64,000 nt of DNA from Bryum argenteum (GCA_037043015.1 CM073321.1:14629001-14693000), one strand, 5' to 3'. Counted from the stretch's first letter, positions 1 through 10,977 are shown. The notes: a model not told the origin generated them from the sequence alone. Numbers and translations are program-made.

Positions 1-49
1 ATATATTTCTTTTGTAGTTTTTGTTTGTTTTGACAGCTAGACTCTTACA
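1..49 (+). repeat. 3' end of the 5' LTR
   Basis: These bases repeat 5189-5237 and end in the same CTCTTACA. The rest of this LTR lies left of the window. Confidence 0.85.
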
Positions 50-51
50 TA

Positions 52-62
52 ATCCAAGACTT
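52..62 (+). promoter_or_regulatory. Putative self-priming primer binding site
   Basis: ATCCAAGACTT, three bases after the LTR end, is the exact reverse complement of AAGTCTTGGAT at 5176-5186 inside the 3' LTR. That LTR site lies 31 bases after the TATATA box at 5145, where the RNA should start. Priming by the folded 5' end of the element's own RNA through 11 bases is the known Tf1/sushi mechanism. I see no plant tRNA-Met type site here. Confidence 0.6.
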
Positions 63-228
63 CTCTTGATTTTCTGAAGGGCTTCATCCTCCCTTGTTTT
101 TTCAAACGACAAAAGTAGGACATTGATTAGATTGAGGAACTTATCCACCCTCGTGGTAGTGATTGAAGATAGCCACAGAACCGGGACGCATTTGAAGGCT
201 TTGCGAAGCCTGAAGAGTTGATTGAGAG

Positions 229-1299
229 GTGTTGCTTTTTGAGATGGAGAACGCCCAGATGATCGATGATGAGATCATGCAGCAGCAGCAGCAGGCGCAA
301 GGAGAAATTACGGCGGAAGACTATCAACAGGAGATCGTGAGGTTGCGCACACAACTTCAAGCTTCTCAGCAAGCTGAGAAGTTGGCTATCGAGCAGTTGG
401 TTGCACAACAGTCGCAGGTGGCTCCAGCGGCTGGACAATTCACGAGTTTAGGAGGTCCGTCTTCATCGCAGATGATGCCGCAATCGATGCAGCAACAATA
501 TGGAGGAACTGCCGTCGCATTGCGCAAGCGATTGCCAGATATTTCAAAGTTTGACGTGAGTCGCAAGGGCTACCCGATATGGAAGGTCGAAGCAGATAAC
601 AAGCTTCGAATTGAAGGAGCTGTACTTGGTACACCTCAAGATCAAGCCGCATACTTGTTTTCGAGGATGGACGCGAAGGCGCAGATGATGGTAGTATTTT
701 TCTACCAAAATCAACGTGGTTGCAATGCGACGACTTTTATTCAACATCTTGATAGCGTTTACATCGACCCGAATGCAGCAGCGCGGGCATTGAATCGGCT
801 TCAAGCAATGAAGCAGGGTAGGGAGTCATTCGCAACATTCTTGCCCAAGTTTGAGAAGGAGCTTGGTGAGAGTCAACTTACCATGGTTCCGTATATGGTG
901 AAGATAGGATATCTTCGCGGTGCTCTCAACTTAGAGATGCAACGCGCGATGATTGGACCTGTGACGTACATCGATTATGGTATGTTTGTCCAAGCTTTGT
1001 TGGCGGTCGGCTCTCAACTTGATTGCTTGCAATATCAGAAGGGTCGTGCAGCTCCGATCGCGACATCAAATCGCGTATGGCCAGATGGAGATGAGATGGA
1101 TTGGATGCCTACAGTCCAAATAAGCAAGCTTCGAGACGCGTCGACTTTGGAGGAACAACAACGGTGTCGCCAAGAGGAACGCTGTTTTTTATGTTTGAAG
1201 CGAGGCCACCGTGCAAATGACTGCTCATCCAAGCAAGGTGAAGGCAATGAGAAGAAGAAGAAAGAGAGCGCGGACAAAACTTCGATAGTGCGCGCGTGA
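229..1299 (+). CDS. gag: Gag of the chromovirus
   Basis: This 356-residue open frame would form the nucleocapsid and particle shell. The N-terminal 70 residues are glutamine-rich and probably coiled-coil. A gag core follows at about residues 100-280, and a CCHC zinc knuckle lies near residues 318-331 (CFLCLKRGHRANDC, spacing C-2-C-4-H-4-C). The tail is rich in lysine and glutamate. The start used is the first ATG of the frame, and an in-frame ATG lies five codons later. It is intact, unlike pol downstream. Confidence 0.85.
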   Translation: MLLFEMENAQMIDDEIMQQQQQAQGEITAEDYQQEIVRLRTQLQASQQAEKLAIEQLVAQQSQVAPAAGQFTSLGGPSSSQMMPQSMQQQYGGTAVALRKRLPDISKFDVSRKGYPIWKVEADNKLRIEGAVLGTPQDQAAYLFSRMDAKAQMMVVFFYQNQRGCNATTFIQHLDSVYIDPNAAARALNRLQAMKQGRESFATFLPKFEKELGESQLTMVPYMVKIGYLRGALNLEMQRAMIGPVTYIDYGMFVQALLAVGSQLDCLQYQKGRAAPIATSNRVWPDGDEMDWMPTVQISKLRDASTLEEQQRCRQEERCFLCLKRGHRANDCSSKQGEGNEKKKKESADKTSIVRA

Positions 1300-1349
1300 G
1301 AGAAAGAAGAGCAATGTCAAGAATCTAGAGACAAACTTAGACACGGGTG

Positions 1350-1617
1350 GTATGTATGTTGATGTTTTAATAAACTCAACTATATCTACTCGTGCTTTGT
1401 GTGATTCTGGATGCCAATGCTTTGCAAATCGTGTATGCGAGCAATTTGTTCGACGGAGAGGGTTGGATGCGTCATCTATTCAACCTAGATCTTTGGAGCA
1501 AGTTACGACAATGAAGAGGCGGCCTATGATTTGCCAAATTGCAAATTTTATGGCCGATATTGATGGTATGGAGGAGAAGATTGTTGCCTATGTTATTCCG
1601 GAGACGGATAGATGATA
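1350..1617 (+). pseudogene. Retroviral-type aspartic protease domain
   Basis: The frame carries ALCDSGCQCFA, with the Asp-Ser-Gly active-site triad of retropepsins at about 1399-1410. This domain cuts the Gag-Pol polyprotein and, as expected for gypsy elements, sits between gag and reverse transcriptase. The frame closes at 1615 before joining the polymerase, so the copy is frame-broken. Confidence 0.7.
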
Positions 1618-1847
1618 TAATCTTGGGAAAAGGTTGGATGGAGCGACATGATGCAAGTGTTCGACCTGCTAAAGAAGAGGTTTGCATTCAAAACCTTTCA
1701 AGATGATTGTGAAGACTCGACCGATTACGTTGGAGCCAATGCAAGAGATACGTGCATCAGTGATTCAACCTTTGCAGAGAAGCGGTGAACCAAGAGAGGT
1801 TTTTAGTGCCACTTGGTTGACATCCGGAAGGCACTACAACGAAGAAG

Positions 1848-2650
1848 GTGTATAGGGACCCGCACAACATGCTCCCGACCGCTCTCATGCCGATTATTGA
1901 CGCTTTTAATCGACAAGATGCAAAGTCGTTGCCCCCGCATAGGAAAGGGGTTGATCACGAGATCAATTTTATTGAAGGGAAGACTAATGATAACATCCCT
2001 GCCATGCCGCTGTATCAGATGTCCAAGGATCAATTATTAGTTTTGCGCAAGACCCTTACGGAGTTGTTGGGTAATGGATTTATTCGCGTAAGTAATTCAC
2101 TGCAGCAGCTCGGTCATATTTGTGAAGAAACCTGGCGGAGGATTGCGATTCTGTGTTGACTATCGGCGATTGAACGAGATGAGTCGGAAGGACAGCTATC
2201 CGATTCCGCGCATTGATGAGACGTTAAGATCCATTGCTGCAGCCAAATATATCTCCAAGGTTGATGTAATCTCTGCGTTTCATCGGATACGTGTGAAAGA
2301 AGGTGACGAGTGGAAGACGGCGTTCAAAACACGCTTTGGCTTATATGAGTGGTTGGTCACACCGTTTGACCGACGGACGCGCACTGCAACTTTTCAAAAA
2401 TATATCAATTGGATACTTCGCGACGAATTGGATATATCTTTGCTCCGCATATATTGATGACGTGGTGATCTATAGTGATACTCAAAAAGAACATCGTGAT
2501 GCAGTTCTCAAGATCATCCGTAAGCTTGCTAACGCAGGGCTTCAACTTGATTTTGATAAGAGCGAGTTTGAAGCAGACACTATTAAGTATCTTGGATATT
2601 TGGTGAAGACCGGTTGGGGTTTGCAGTGATCCACAGCAAAACTTGAGGCA
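1848..2650 (+). pseudogene. Reverse transcriptase domain, frameshifted
   Basis: Reverse transcriptase is recognised by GLRFCVDYRRLN, the DSYPIPRIDE segment, SKVDVISAFHRIRV and the catalytic YIDD box at about 2450-2461, followed by DFDKSEFEADTIKYLGY. These lie in at least three frames: a frame change occurs near 2110-2125, another between about 2310 and 2450, and a TGA stops the frame at 2627. It would copy genomic RNA into DNA in the particle. Cannot be translated as one protein. Confidence 0.88.
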
Positions 2651-2654
2651 ATTC

Positions 2655-3290
2655 GTCAATGGGAGCCGCCAACAAAAGTGAAAGGAGTTCGTGGATTTTT
2701 AGGTTTCTGCAATTATTATCGACAATTCATAGATGGATATTCTAACATTGCAGAACCTCTTACTCGACTAACGCGGAAAGATCAACCTTTCCATTGGACA
2801 TCGAAATGTCAACATGCCTTTGATCGATTGAAGGAGGCATTAATTCATGCGCCGGTGCTCGTTAAATGGACTCCAGGTTTGGAAACAACCATTGAATGTG
2901 ATTCCTCTGGTTATGCTGTTGGTGGCACCTTAATGCAAAAGGTGGACGGACTTTGGCATGCGGTTGCTTATTTCTCGAAGAAACACAGTCCAGCGGAGTC
3001 CAATTATCCGATTCATGACAAGGAAATGCTAGCAGTTGTACATTGCATCCGCGAGTGGCGTAGATTACTTGTTGGCCAACATTTTGAAGTCGATTCGATC
3101 ATCATCGCAATTTGGCTTATTTTCGAAGAAGCAACATTTGAGCGAGAGGCAAATGCGTTGGGCCTACGAGTTGAATGATTTTGACTTTGAGATCGTGCAC
3201 AAGCCTGGCAAGGATCAAGTTCAATCGGATGCACTTTCTCGTCGGGAATGGGATCTTCCCAACACGCAGATGATGATCGAATCATGAATC
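2655..3290 (+). pseudogene. RNase H domain, frameshifted
   Basis: Covers the connection segment VRGFLGFCNYYRQFIDGYS and the RNase H core, with TIECDSSGYAVGGTLMQ holding the first catalytic Asp and HDKEMLAVVHCIREWR holding the Glu. The reading frame shifts near 3090, and the end of the domain (FEIVHKPGKDQVQSDALSRR) continues in another frame up to 3287. It would degrade the RNA strand of the hybrid. Confidence 0.88.
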
Positions 3291-3299
3291 GATATCATC

Positions 3300-4240
3300 G
3301 ACTTTTGGACGGAGATGATGGCGCTTGAAGGTTGTCGCTAAATCCGCATGGATCACGGATGGTGTTGCGATTGAGAAAGAGGCTCACGCTCTGAGTCGAT
3401 AATGACCCGCGTCCCATATGTCCATTTATTGACGCAGAGATGATTGCATTATGGGATGTTGCCCCGCAAAACAAATCATCGTTATTGGAAGATGCGAAAG
3501 GCGGTTATGGATGGTGAGCGCCGACTACCTAAAGAATGGGGCTTACCTATCACGATTAGTGAGTGTTACGTAGATTCAGTCATCGATTGCGTTGGCGTGG
3601 GCGAATATGGATTCCGCGCACGAACCTCTTGGACGCGTTTGATCCAATCTACTCATGATTCACCACTAGCAGGACATCCAGGTCGTGAGGGTACGCGTGA
3701 CTTGATTGCACGTGAATATACGTGGCCTGGGTTGACACAAGATGTTTGGAGATTTGTATGGAACTGCAACGTGTGTGGAAAATCGAAGATTTGGCGGGAG
3801 CAGAAGCAAGGGTTGCTAAAACCTTTGCCAATTCCGGCACGGATTTGGACTGAGCTCTCCATTGATTTTATTACCGGATTGGCACCAAGCAGCGACCGTA
3901 CAAATATCATGGTTGTGACAGACCGTTTGTCCAAATCTATCATTGCTGTGCCTATGAAGACAATTCGTGCACTTGATGTGGCTCACAAACTTTTAGAGCA
4001 AGTTTTTCAGCATCACGGATTGCCTGCAGCAATTGTGTCGGATCGTGGTAGTCAATTTGTTAGTCTGCTTCGGACAGAAGTATGCAGATTGATGAAGATT
4101 ACGCGTCGGTTGTCGACAGCTTTCCATCCGGAGACAGATGGTGCAACAGAGAGGGCGAATCAAAGCTTGAAACATATCTTCGTATTTTCACGACATTTGA
4201 GCAAGAAGATTGGGCTTTTCAGTTGCCGATCACGATGATG
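3300..4240 (+). pseudogene. Integrase zinc-binding domain and catalytic core
   Basis: The zinc module is visible as HDSPLAGHPGREGTRDLI followed by WNCNVCGKSK (HHCC type). The DDE core follows: Asp in IMVVTDRLSKS, Asp in AIVSDRGSQFVS, and Glu in PETDGATERAN. The frame changes around 4090-4180. The wording GHPGREGTRDLI and KIWREQKQGLLKPLPIP is typical of fungal-like chromoviruses, in my recollection. Confidence 0.9.
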
Positions 4241-4957
4241 GCGTTGAATAATCGTGTGTCGCAGTCTATAGGTATGTCTGCATTTTTTATGACTCACGGT
4301 TATCATCATTCGGTCATGAATTTTACTATACCCGAGGAGGCAGGTTCTTCATTGTCACCGGCGGAAAAAAGACGCAAGCTTGTTGAGCACTGGCGTAATT
4401 CAAGTGAACTGGCAACAACGGCAATGGCCATTGCGCAAGAGACTCAAGAACGTCAGTCAAATACACGACGCTCGGTGGCCGAGGATTTTCGTCCGGGTGA
4501 TCGTGTGTGGTTGAAGTTGAAGAACATCAACACGTCCCGGCCAATCAAGAAGCTTGATTGTATTGCTCCTCTTTATCGTGTATTGGAGTGCGTAGGTACA
4601 CATGCGGTTCGTTTGAATACACCGTCAGGTATTCATCATGTTTTTCATGTGAGTTTAGTGAAGAAGGCAGCTGAGGATCCGTTGCCTTCCCAACTACCTC
4701 ATGATAATGAGCCCGGTGTTGTTTTGAGCAATCCCGCTTTAGAGGCATCCACTAGCGAGGACGAGTATGCTGTTGAAAGAGTGTTGCAACATCGACGTCG
4801 TGGACGCGGTTGGCAACTACTTGTAAAGTGGACAGGATGGCCGGAGCCTACTTGGGAACCAGTTTGCCAATTACAAAATGTCATGGCCTTAGACGATTAC
4901 GAGCGCTTGTTGCGCGCGTCTGGTACTGATATTCCTTGGGCACATTCTCTTGTATGA
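4082..4957 (+). CDS. Integrase C-terminus with chromodomain
   Basis: This is the 3' part of pol in its own frame. It begins inside the integrase core overlap, continues through the GPY/F-like segment (RPGDRVWLKLKNI, YRVLECVGTHAVRL, HHVFHVSLVKK) and ends in a chromodomain at about residues 225-280 (YAVERVLQHRRRGRGW, LLVKWTGWPEPTWEPV, LDDYERL). In chromoviruses this domain steers integration to particular chromatin marks. The three aromatic-cage positions look largely kept: Tyr/Val, Trp in VKWTGW, Trp in TWEP. Confidence 0.85.
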   Translation: MQIDEDYASVVDSFPSGDRWCNREGESKLETYLRIFTTFEQEDWAFQLPITMMALNNRVSQSIGMSAFFMTHGYHHSVMNFTIPEEAGSSLSPAEKRRKLVEHWRNSSELATTAMAIAQETQERQSNTRRSVAEDFRPGDRVWLKLKNINTSRPIKKLDCIAPLYRVLECVGTHAVRLNTPSGIHHVFHVSLVKKAAEDPLPSQLPHDNEPGVVLSNPALEASTSEDEYAVERVLQHRRRGRGWQLLVKWTGWPEPTWEPVCQLQNVMALDDYERLLRASGTDIPWAHSLV

Positions 4958-4978
4958 CACTTGTTAATTCATCAGCAC

Positions 4979-4999
4979 AGGAGGAGGAGGAGGAGGAGG
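4979..4999 (+). promoter_or_regulatory. Polypurine tract
   Basis: A run of AGG repeats immediately before the 3' LTR, in the position of the plus-strand primer of gypsy elements. Confidence 0.6.
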
Positions 5000-5008
5000 C
5001 ATTTATCA

Positions 5009-5237
5009 TGGGCCAAGGCCTCGTTGATAAGCTCGGATGTTCACTCGCTATTAATTTTGTAAATAGAACTTCGGCAGTAGAGCTAAAGTATAGCCTCGGC
5101 AGTAGAGCTAAAGTATAGCCTCGACAGTTGAGCCAAGAGTTTAGTATATAAGGGACTCTTATTCATTGTAAACCTAAGTCTTGGATCAATATATTTCTTT
5201 TGTAGTTTTTGCTTGTTTTGACAGCTAGACTCTTACA
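5009..5237 (+). repeat. 3' LTR
   Basis: Begins at about TGGGCC and ends in TTACA; the left end is approximate to about 10 bases. It has a TATATA box at 5145-5150, a predicted RNA start at 5176, and a direct duplication of a 24-base unit (TAGAGCTAAAGTATAGCCTCG) at 5079-5120. The last 49 bases match 1-49. Confidence 0.75.
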
Positions 5238-5496
5238 GTATGATACCTTAATGCTCATGAATCTAGAGTTGATTCACAAGCCGGGCCGGGAGAACGTGGT
5301 GCCGGATGCACTAAGTCGGATGACTGAACAAAGGCCAAGCACCACGCAAATCTTGATAGTGATGTATGGGAGAGAAGGTGATTTGGCAAAGCAGGTAAGG
5401 AAGGCGTATACGAAAGACCCCGAGGCTCAAAAGTTCTTAGATGAACTTAGGTGTGGCAAGAAGGGGGAATGCACGAGTGTGAGCGGAGAGTGGTGA
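5238..5496 (+). pseudogene. Fragment of a second gypsy element (RNase H end)
   Basis: The translation LELIHKPGRENVVPDALSRM is the hallmark end of a gypsy RNase H domain, followed by the linker to integrase. It is not the continuation of the element at 1-5237, which has its own RNase H. The first element therefore appears inserted into this older one, and the other half would lie left of the window. Confidence 0.7.
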
Positions 5497-6110
5497 GCGG
5501 TGAGCGATAATTGGCGATTTTTTTTTTTTTTTTTCATGAAAGATTAAGGCCCTATTACCACTCATTGTACTTGAAATAGTGACCCAATGACCATTGAGTT
5601 AAGGGTGATGAAATATATCTAGGAATAGTTTGATCCAAATGCATATCTCAAATCCGTGAAGTTAGATCCTATTTCCGTGCGAAAATAATGTTGGCTCCAT
5701 TCCATAACTCCTCAAATAATAATTAATCAAAGGTTTTTACATTCACGTCAATAAATTAGGGCTGACATCATCGCTTTTCACCCTATAAAATTCAAAGCCA
5801 ATTTTGCCCCTGATTAAGATTTGGAGCTGAAATTGGAGTTGATCGAGTTACATCAAAATTAGGGCTGACGTCTCCATCAGAGGCGTGCAAGGCATGGATT
5901 ACATTGTATTGAGATACATAGAGTAATACTTGAAGCACTTAGTGTAGGTGAAGCTATAAATGATAATTACGATAAAACCGTAAATATTGAAAAACGCATA
6001 TAGATAGTATATAAGTGATAGATCGACATTGTTAACTACATGTATGGCGCTACCATGTCCAGTACCTATCAGAAAGCAAATCACATACTACGGTGAAGGT
6101 GTAGCACCAT
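5497..6110. other. Intergenic, no gene seen
   Basis: Contains a T16-type homopolymer near 5519 and AT-rich sequence. Two copies of a TTAGGGCTGACRTC motif (near 5757 and 5861) recur once near the right end of the window (62,867). No coding evidence. Confidence 0.5.
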
Positions 6111-6408
6111 CAAAGTGCTACTCACACTCATTAGCCTCAAAGTCTATAAATTTAAGTACATTATTGCTGAATCGTGGACGTGTAGTGTCAGAGAGAATGG
6201 GAGACGGAGCACGAACGAACTCTTGAGCAAGACGCTCGGCATAAGAAGGTAGAGTGAATGTTGAAGGAGGGTTGTTGTAGAGATGAGCGTTGAGAGTCAA
6301 TCGCTCTTTCAGACGTGCGATCCTAAAAGTACAAAGAAAGTCAATACTACCGATTTGTTAGTGCGTAATTTAAAACCAAGAAAGAGAATAGAAGATGGTA
6401 TTACGCAC

Positions 6409-6947
6409 CAATGAATTTTCGTGGCTTCTTCACTTGTGGTTCATCAGAGTCATAATCTGCGGGAGGGGCTGATTCTCCACTTTCTTCATCACCGTGAGGA
6501 CCATTCTTGTAATCTTCTAGTACACCATCAAAGATTTCTTCGTCAGGTTCCATAGCGATCACTTGTCGGTTTGAGCGCGCGCAAGCAATTACAGGTGCAC
6601 TTAGAAATTCAGAAGCCCAGGTTAGAAATGCTAAGTGTATAAACGAATTCTAAAATAGCCGTTATGGATACATTACCTGTACTTGCGCTCTAGTCGAAGA
6701 CGAAATTTCCATCGTCTGTGAGGCAATCGTGGAAGCATTGAATGAAAGAGGGGTCCTTCTCTCGTGAGCCTCGCCATGGCGTACCGTCTGGAAGATAACG
6801 CAATGTCTCTTTGTCTGCAAAGTTAGAGAGGTGGTCGTCCTCATTAGGTATGATTGCCACATCCGCGTATGCGTGTGCCACTTGCCGAGTTTGGAACCTC
6901 GAAAACAACTCTTTACGAACATAAACTTTGATATGGAAGCAGTGAGT
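6409..6947 (-). pseudogene. Exons with methylase-like motif I and acidic tail
   Basis: Two exons, 6947-6677 and 6599-6409. The first reads PWRGSREKDPSFIQCF, then LTDDGNFVFD, a TAG, then SASTG. The second reads ACARSNRQVIAMEPDEE. Together this resembles the 'D.SAGTG..A.A......V.AVE.D' block that binds S-adenosylmethionine in the C-terminal part of amino-methyltransferases of the beta class. The TAG replaces the residue just before SASTG. After motif I the protein becomes acidic and proline-rich. A catalytic DPPY-type motif is not clear; DEWDIIPSLWP in the exon before (7385-7039) is the nearest candidate. Confidence 0.5.
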
Positions 6948-9546
6948 CTGCAAAACACAAGTATAGATACAGTAACATAGAAGCATAGAAGGCAATAATC
7001 ATGAATTGTGAAATTGGAAACTAGAATCTGCTCCGTACCTCTTTCGGTTTAGGTACGGTAGAGGCCATAGAGAGGGGATTATATCCCACTCGTCTTGAAC
7101 AACACAAAAATTATATGTATGGGACTCAAAATCGAGAGTACTCTCGATTCTACGACATTTTGGATGCATCAGAAGAATGGCTCCAATGTCTATCAAATGA
7201 TACACAGCAAAGAAGAAGAGGCTCTCAAAAGAGTTTTTATCACGCCGGTTCCAGGATGGAATTTCTATTAGAGACACACCCGGTACAAGCAAGTTCTTTG
7301 GAGCGTCTGGAAAAATGAGATCAATCCCTAGATGCTTGGGATTATATTCCATCGCTGTACACAGGTACTTCCGGTCTTTTCTAATCTGAGATACAAGTCA
7401 ATAATTAGATAGTGGATAATAGATTAAAAAGTACAAAATGTAAGTAGGGAAATTATAATTGACAAATGTACAAAATAGTACCTTCTTGATGTGCTGGACG
7501 ATTTTGAGGATCTGCGAATCCAAGTTTCCAGTCTTCAACGATTGATGAACCAAATCTCCAATGTTCCCCTTCTCGAGTTACATAGGCAAAGTGACTGATA
7601 TTTTTGCCGAAAAAGCTGCTACTAATGTGTTTGGCTTTCGAAAGAGGGCTTTTGGCAAATATTGGCTGGATGAGGCGATGTGGGGACTGCAGGGAGTTGT
7701 GGTCAACGGTGAATGATTGAGGAGGGGATCCAGCATTTCTAAGTCCACCTGTAGATTGTTGAGTCAATCTTGCACCGCGTCGAATGGCATTGGTTGCCGC
7801 TTTATCTGAAGCCTGAGTCAGATCAACTTCTTCTGGATCTGCAATGTCTTGTGCGAGGGGAACAATTTCTTCGGATTCTTCTTCAAGATCTACTAGAGGC
7901 TCCGGAACAGCGTTGCGTCGCTTCTTGTTGGCCTGAGGATTGGGCTGTGCAGCTTCCGGAGGTGAAGAGAGTGGGGCAAATGCGCCAAGCAAAATTGAAA
8001 AATCTCCATTGTCGTCTTCGTCGTATATTTCCATCGGTCCGGTGCCATCGGCGATTGTACCGAGGTTTTAAAGAAGATGCTTCTCCTCCTTATGCACATA
8101 GTCTTGGTGGCACTCAAGGAACCAACCACCAATCAACCTGTGAGGTACTAAACCGCCTCTGCTGGGCTTCTGAGAAAACGCTGTTGGGATTGTTTGTGAT
8201 GGAAACTTCTTCAAACTCTACTGGAATGGACCAAGAAGCTAATGCTCCCTCGGCAACTAACTACTATTTCAAGTACCTACAGTCAAGCAAACATAATAAG
8301 ATCATTTAATAGTTCGTACAAGATTGATTCAAATGATTAGTAAAGGAAATGCATACCGGAATATCAGTCGTTTAACGGTAGCTTTCCCACCACTAATCTT
8401 TTGAATGTTTGAGCCCTTAATGAACCTTGGGTTTGCATTAGGAGAGAGGTAGTTGCCGAAAGCCTTCTCCCATAAGAGCAACCTCCACTTCTCAACATAC
8501 GCAGATGGCTTAAGAACAACACTAGACCACTCAATGTTGAGATTGCCATCATCAACAAGTTTTTGCAATTCGCTTGCAAGGGATTGTTCCAGCTCAAAAA
8601 GAAGAGCATCCGTTAGACATTTAAACTACTGTGACCATAATAAAATTATAAACATTTGGATAACTTGCAAGTTACCTGTGCCCAAAGAGATGCGCAATGC
8701 AAAAATGCCACCAGAGTTTTATCTTTCATTGGACGCTCTTCTGGAAAGCAGACAAATCGACAAACTTCGTTTACTGCGTTCTACCAGTGCATCTACTTCC
8801 CTTTGAAATCGGGAAGAACATTGGTAGTGGCTACCATGTGTAAGCGATCGACGGTCATATCCGGTTTGTTGTTTTGCCTATAGTGAGAGTATATCTGCAC
8901 ATGAAACACGTTGACGATATCCATTTGAGTTTCAGAACTAAATGACAAGTAGGCTCATATTGAAACTCCAAAGTGAGATATGTATACCTCTTTTGGAAAT
9001 ACTTTTCCAAGCTTGTTATTGACGACATCGACCATTTCGTCAAAATTTTTATCACGAATGGACTTGATTTCTGCTTTGATTGCGTTATCCATGGCACTCC
9101 ATACGCCAGGTCCTGTTTGTTTATTCTTTGGAACAATGGCGTAGTAAGTAGTTTCAGCGTCATCCGATGCCTTTGCTAATCTCCTCTGTACAAATTATAA
9201 GGAGTTAGAAGGTGTGAAAAATACATATACAAAAATTGCAGTGAAGCACATACAACCTATCTTACCGCATATAAGAATTTAACAAAGACGTCAATTGTTA
9301 CAAGAAACCAAGTTTCCTTTTTTGCCTTGGCGTTCTTGCATATTCTGTAATACTCCGGAGATATGAGATCCTTGCAATCCTCAAGTTTCAGTTTTCCAAA
9401 CTTCCTCATGCGCTGCAATTTTGCACACAAACCGTCTTCGACATGGTCATGTTCAGTAGACCTGTAGAGCGGGATCCAACATGAGATACATTGACATTAT
9501 AAAAAATACAAATAAATTGTTTCAGGAAAATATGACAATTACTCAC

Positions 9547-10375
9547 CAATTTATGTCGTTAATAGCGTCTAGAAGGACGTTGCTCTCTCCTCGAGCATCA
9601 AGTACAATACAGTCCACGGAGATGTACCACGAAGGTTCCATCGTATGTTACCTCTCGATATGCCGCATCCACGCCGTAACACGATGGTTACCTTCGTTCA
9701 CGTAGAAGTACTTGTCACTAAGGTGTTGAAGAACCGGATCAGACTGCAGCGCCTTCTGAAACTCCTCATTAGCAGATTTCCAGAGTGGATTCGTCCACAC
9801 AACATCTTCAGCATCCACCATTTTTCTCTCCTTTTCTTATCGAAGGGAGAAACGTACATTACCATATTGCCCTCGCGATAGCCTTTGTTAAACCCATTCT
9901 CCAATTTTTGGACATCTTGCTCCGAGATAGGTCGAACCTTAGAGTAACAAATGAGACGACACAGTGGAATAAGCATCCGAGACTTTTTGACAGGTTTGTA
10001 CTGGAACCTGTTGATGATTGCAATTGAATCACTTTTGTGGATCATTCTCATCTCGTTTGCACTCTAATCCACATCTTTGTTTTGAAGATGAGTTGGCATG
10101 TGGACGATCCCAGCGTTGACACTTCCAGGCAATAAAGTGTCTTCATCTTCAGAATGAGAGACTGTCCAGCATGATCTTGCATGGGTTGAGGTTGACGGTC
10201 CTTTTCTAATGGACTGTCTTCCGGAACTCCGTTGCCCGTGTCTTCAGCACTTCTGCCACTATCATATAAAAGTTCATCTTCATCCAAAGATCCAGTTGGA
10301 AGAGAATTAAGCGGAGGTGGTGTAGCTTCTTCATCTTGAACCATATGGACTTGAGCTATGTTCATCTGACAATCC
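9547..10375 (-). pseudogene. Exon with ParB-like domain (EGNHR motif)
   Basis: The start follows a TGTCAG acceptor, and ATG is the first codon of the exon. After an acidic stretch, the text shows VRPISEQDVQKLENGFNKG and then, in the next frame, KYFYVNEGNHRVTAWMRHIE. ParB/Srx-fold proteins carry an invariant [DE]G.HR.A motif in the nucleotide-binding pocket, preceded by a segment selecting positions such as 'R.....DV..L...I'. Both parts are in the expected order and spacing. The frame shifts once between them, and a TAA follows WMRHIER, so this exon is not functional as it stands. Confidence 0.65.
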
Positions 10376-10559
10376 AGAAAACCAAATACAACACACCACA
10401 AAAAGAATTAGAAGGTATAAAAAGAACAATGAGATATAGAAAGTACTACAAAACTTTTTTATAATTAAGTATATGATAAACATATCATATAATTGGAGAT
10501 TGCAACTTTGCGGAAGTTGCGGAGATCGTCGTGGTGCAATTCTAGCTAACGCCTTTGCT

Positions 10560-10815
10560 TTGATTCCTCAAGCTTTTGCATCAACATTATTTTTTTGCAT
10601 ATAAATCGCTCGTGCAGCCCGATCAACGTCATCACGTGAAGTGTGACAGACAGGTGACGCAGGAGGTAGAGTTTTAGGAACCGAGGACAATGCTGTTACT
10701 AAAGGACGGGACTCTACTACAGCCATGACATGATCTTTCACAGCAGACAAATTGCTGTCAACATCAGATTCTTCTTCACGAACAACTCCATGATTGTAGC
10801 TTCAACGAATCCTGC
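10560..10815 (-). other. Candidate 5' coding exon, unknown
   Basis: After a TTGCAG acceptor at about 10,815 the minus strand reads VVREEESDVDSNLSAVKDHV and on through VDRAARAIYMQKNNVDAKA before a stop. Acidic, low-complexity and upstream of the ParB-like exon. It could be the N-terminal part of that gene or a separate remnant. Confidence 0.3.
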
Positions 10816-10977
10816 AATACAAGTCAAAACCACCAACACAGAAATTATCAGATACTATACAACGCCAAAGAACTTTACAAACATAATATAACTAAAAGAA
10901 ACGACCTTTGTTTTAAAAAGAAATCACATGCATTTGCACATGAGGGCACATCCCAAGCATCACATAATTAAAAGAAT

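Larger units (their letters stand above)
1..5237 (+). mobile_element. Ty3/gypsy chromovirus, Tf1/sushi/Tcn1-like, frame-broken
   Basis: LTR retrotransposon with the gypsy order gag, protease, reverse transcriptase, RNase H, integrase, chromodomain. The window starts inside its 5' LTR. Positions 1-49 match 5189-5237 with one visible change, which identifies the two LTR ends. The integrase and RNase H wording is closest, from memory, to fungal and moss chromoviruses rather than to common flowering-plant clades. Pol is split over several frames with internal stops, so this copy is dead although each domain is easily read. It interrupts an older gypsy fragment that resumes at 5238. Confidence 0.93.
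6118..10375 (-). pseudogene. ParB-like / DNA-methylase-fold protein, divergent member, 10 exons
   Basis: A minus-strand gene read from splice signals and coding blocks. Exons: 10375-9547, 9461-9266, 9185-8988, 8894-8676, 8625-8357, 8276-7482, 7385-7039, 6947-6677, 6599-6409, 6321-6118. Most borders are textbook GTRAG donors and YAG acceptors. The order is acidic N-terminus, ParB-like domain (9.6-9.95 kb), linker, then a methylase-like fold (7.3-6.4 kb), the same order as the genes at 39.7 and 54 kb. It is broken: a frameshift near 9.81 kb, TAA after NHRVTAWMRHIER, two TAG codons at about 8.80 kb, and TAG inside the putative SAM-binding motif. No palindromes were seen in its introns. Inferred old copy. 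Confidence 0.6.

Noticed and set aside
5079-5120. Palindrome-family member in the LTR
   Set aside because: The direct repeat contains GAGCTAAA, but there is no second arm and the surrounding bases do not fit the family; likely coincidence.
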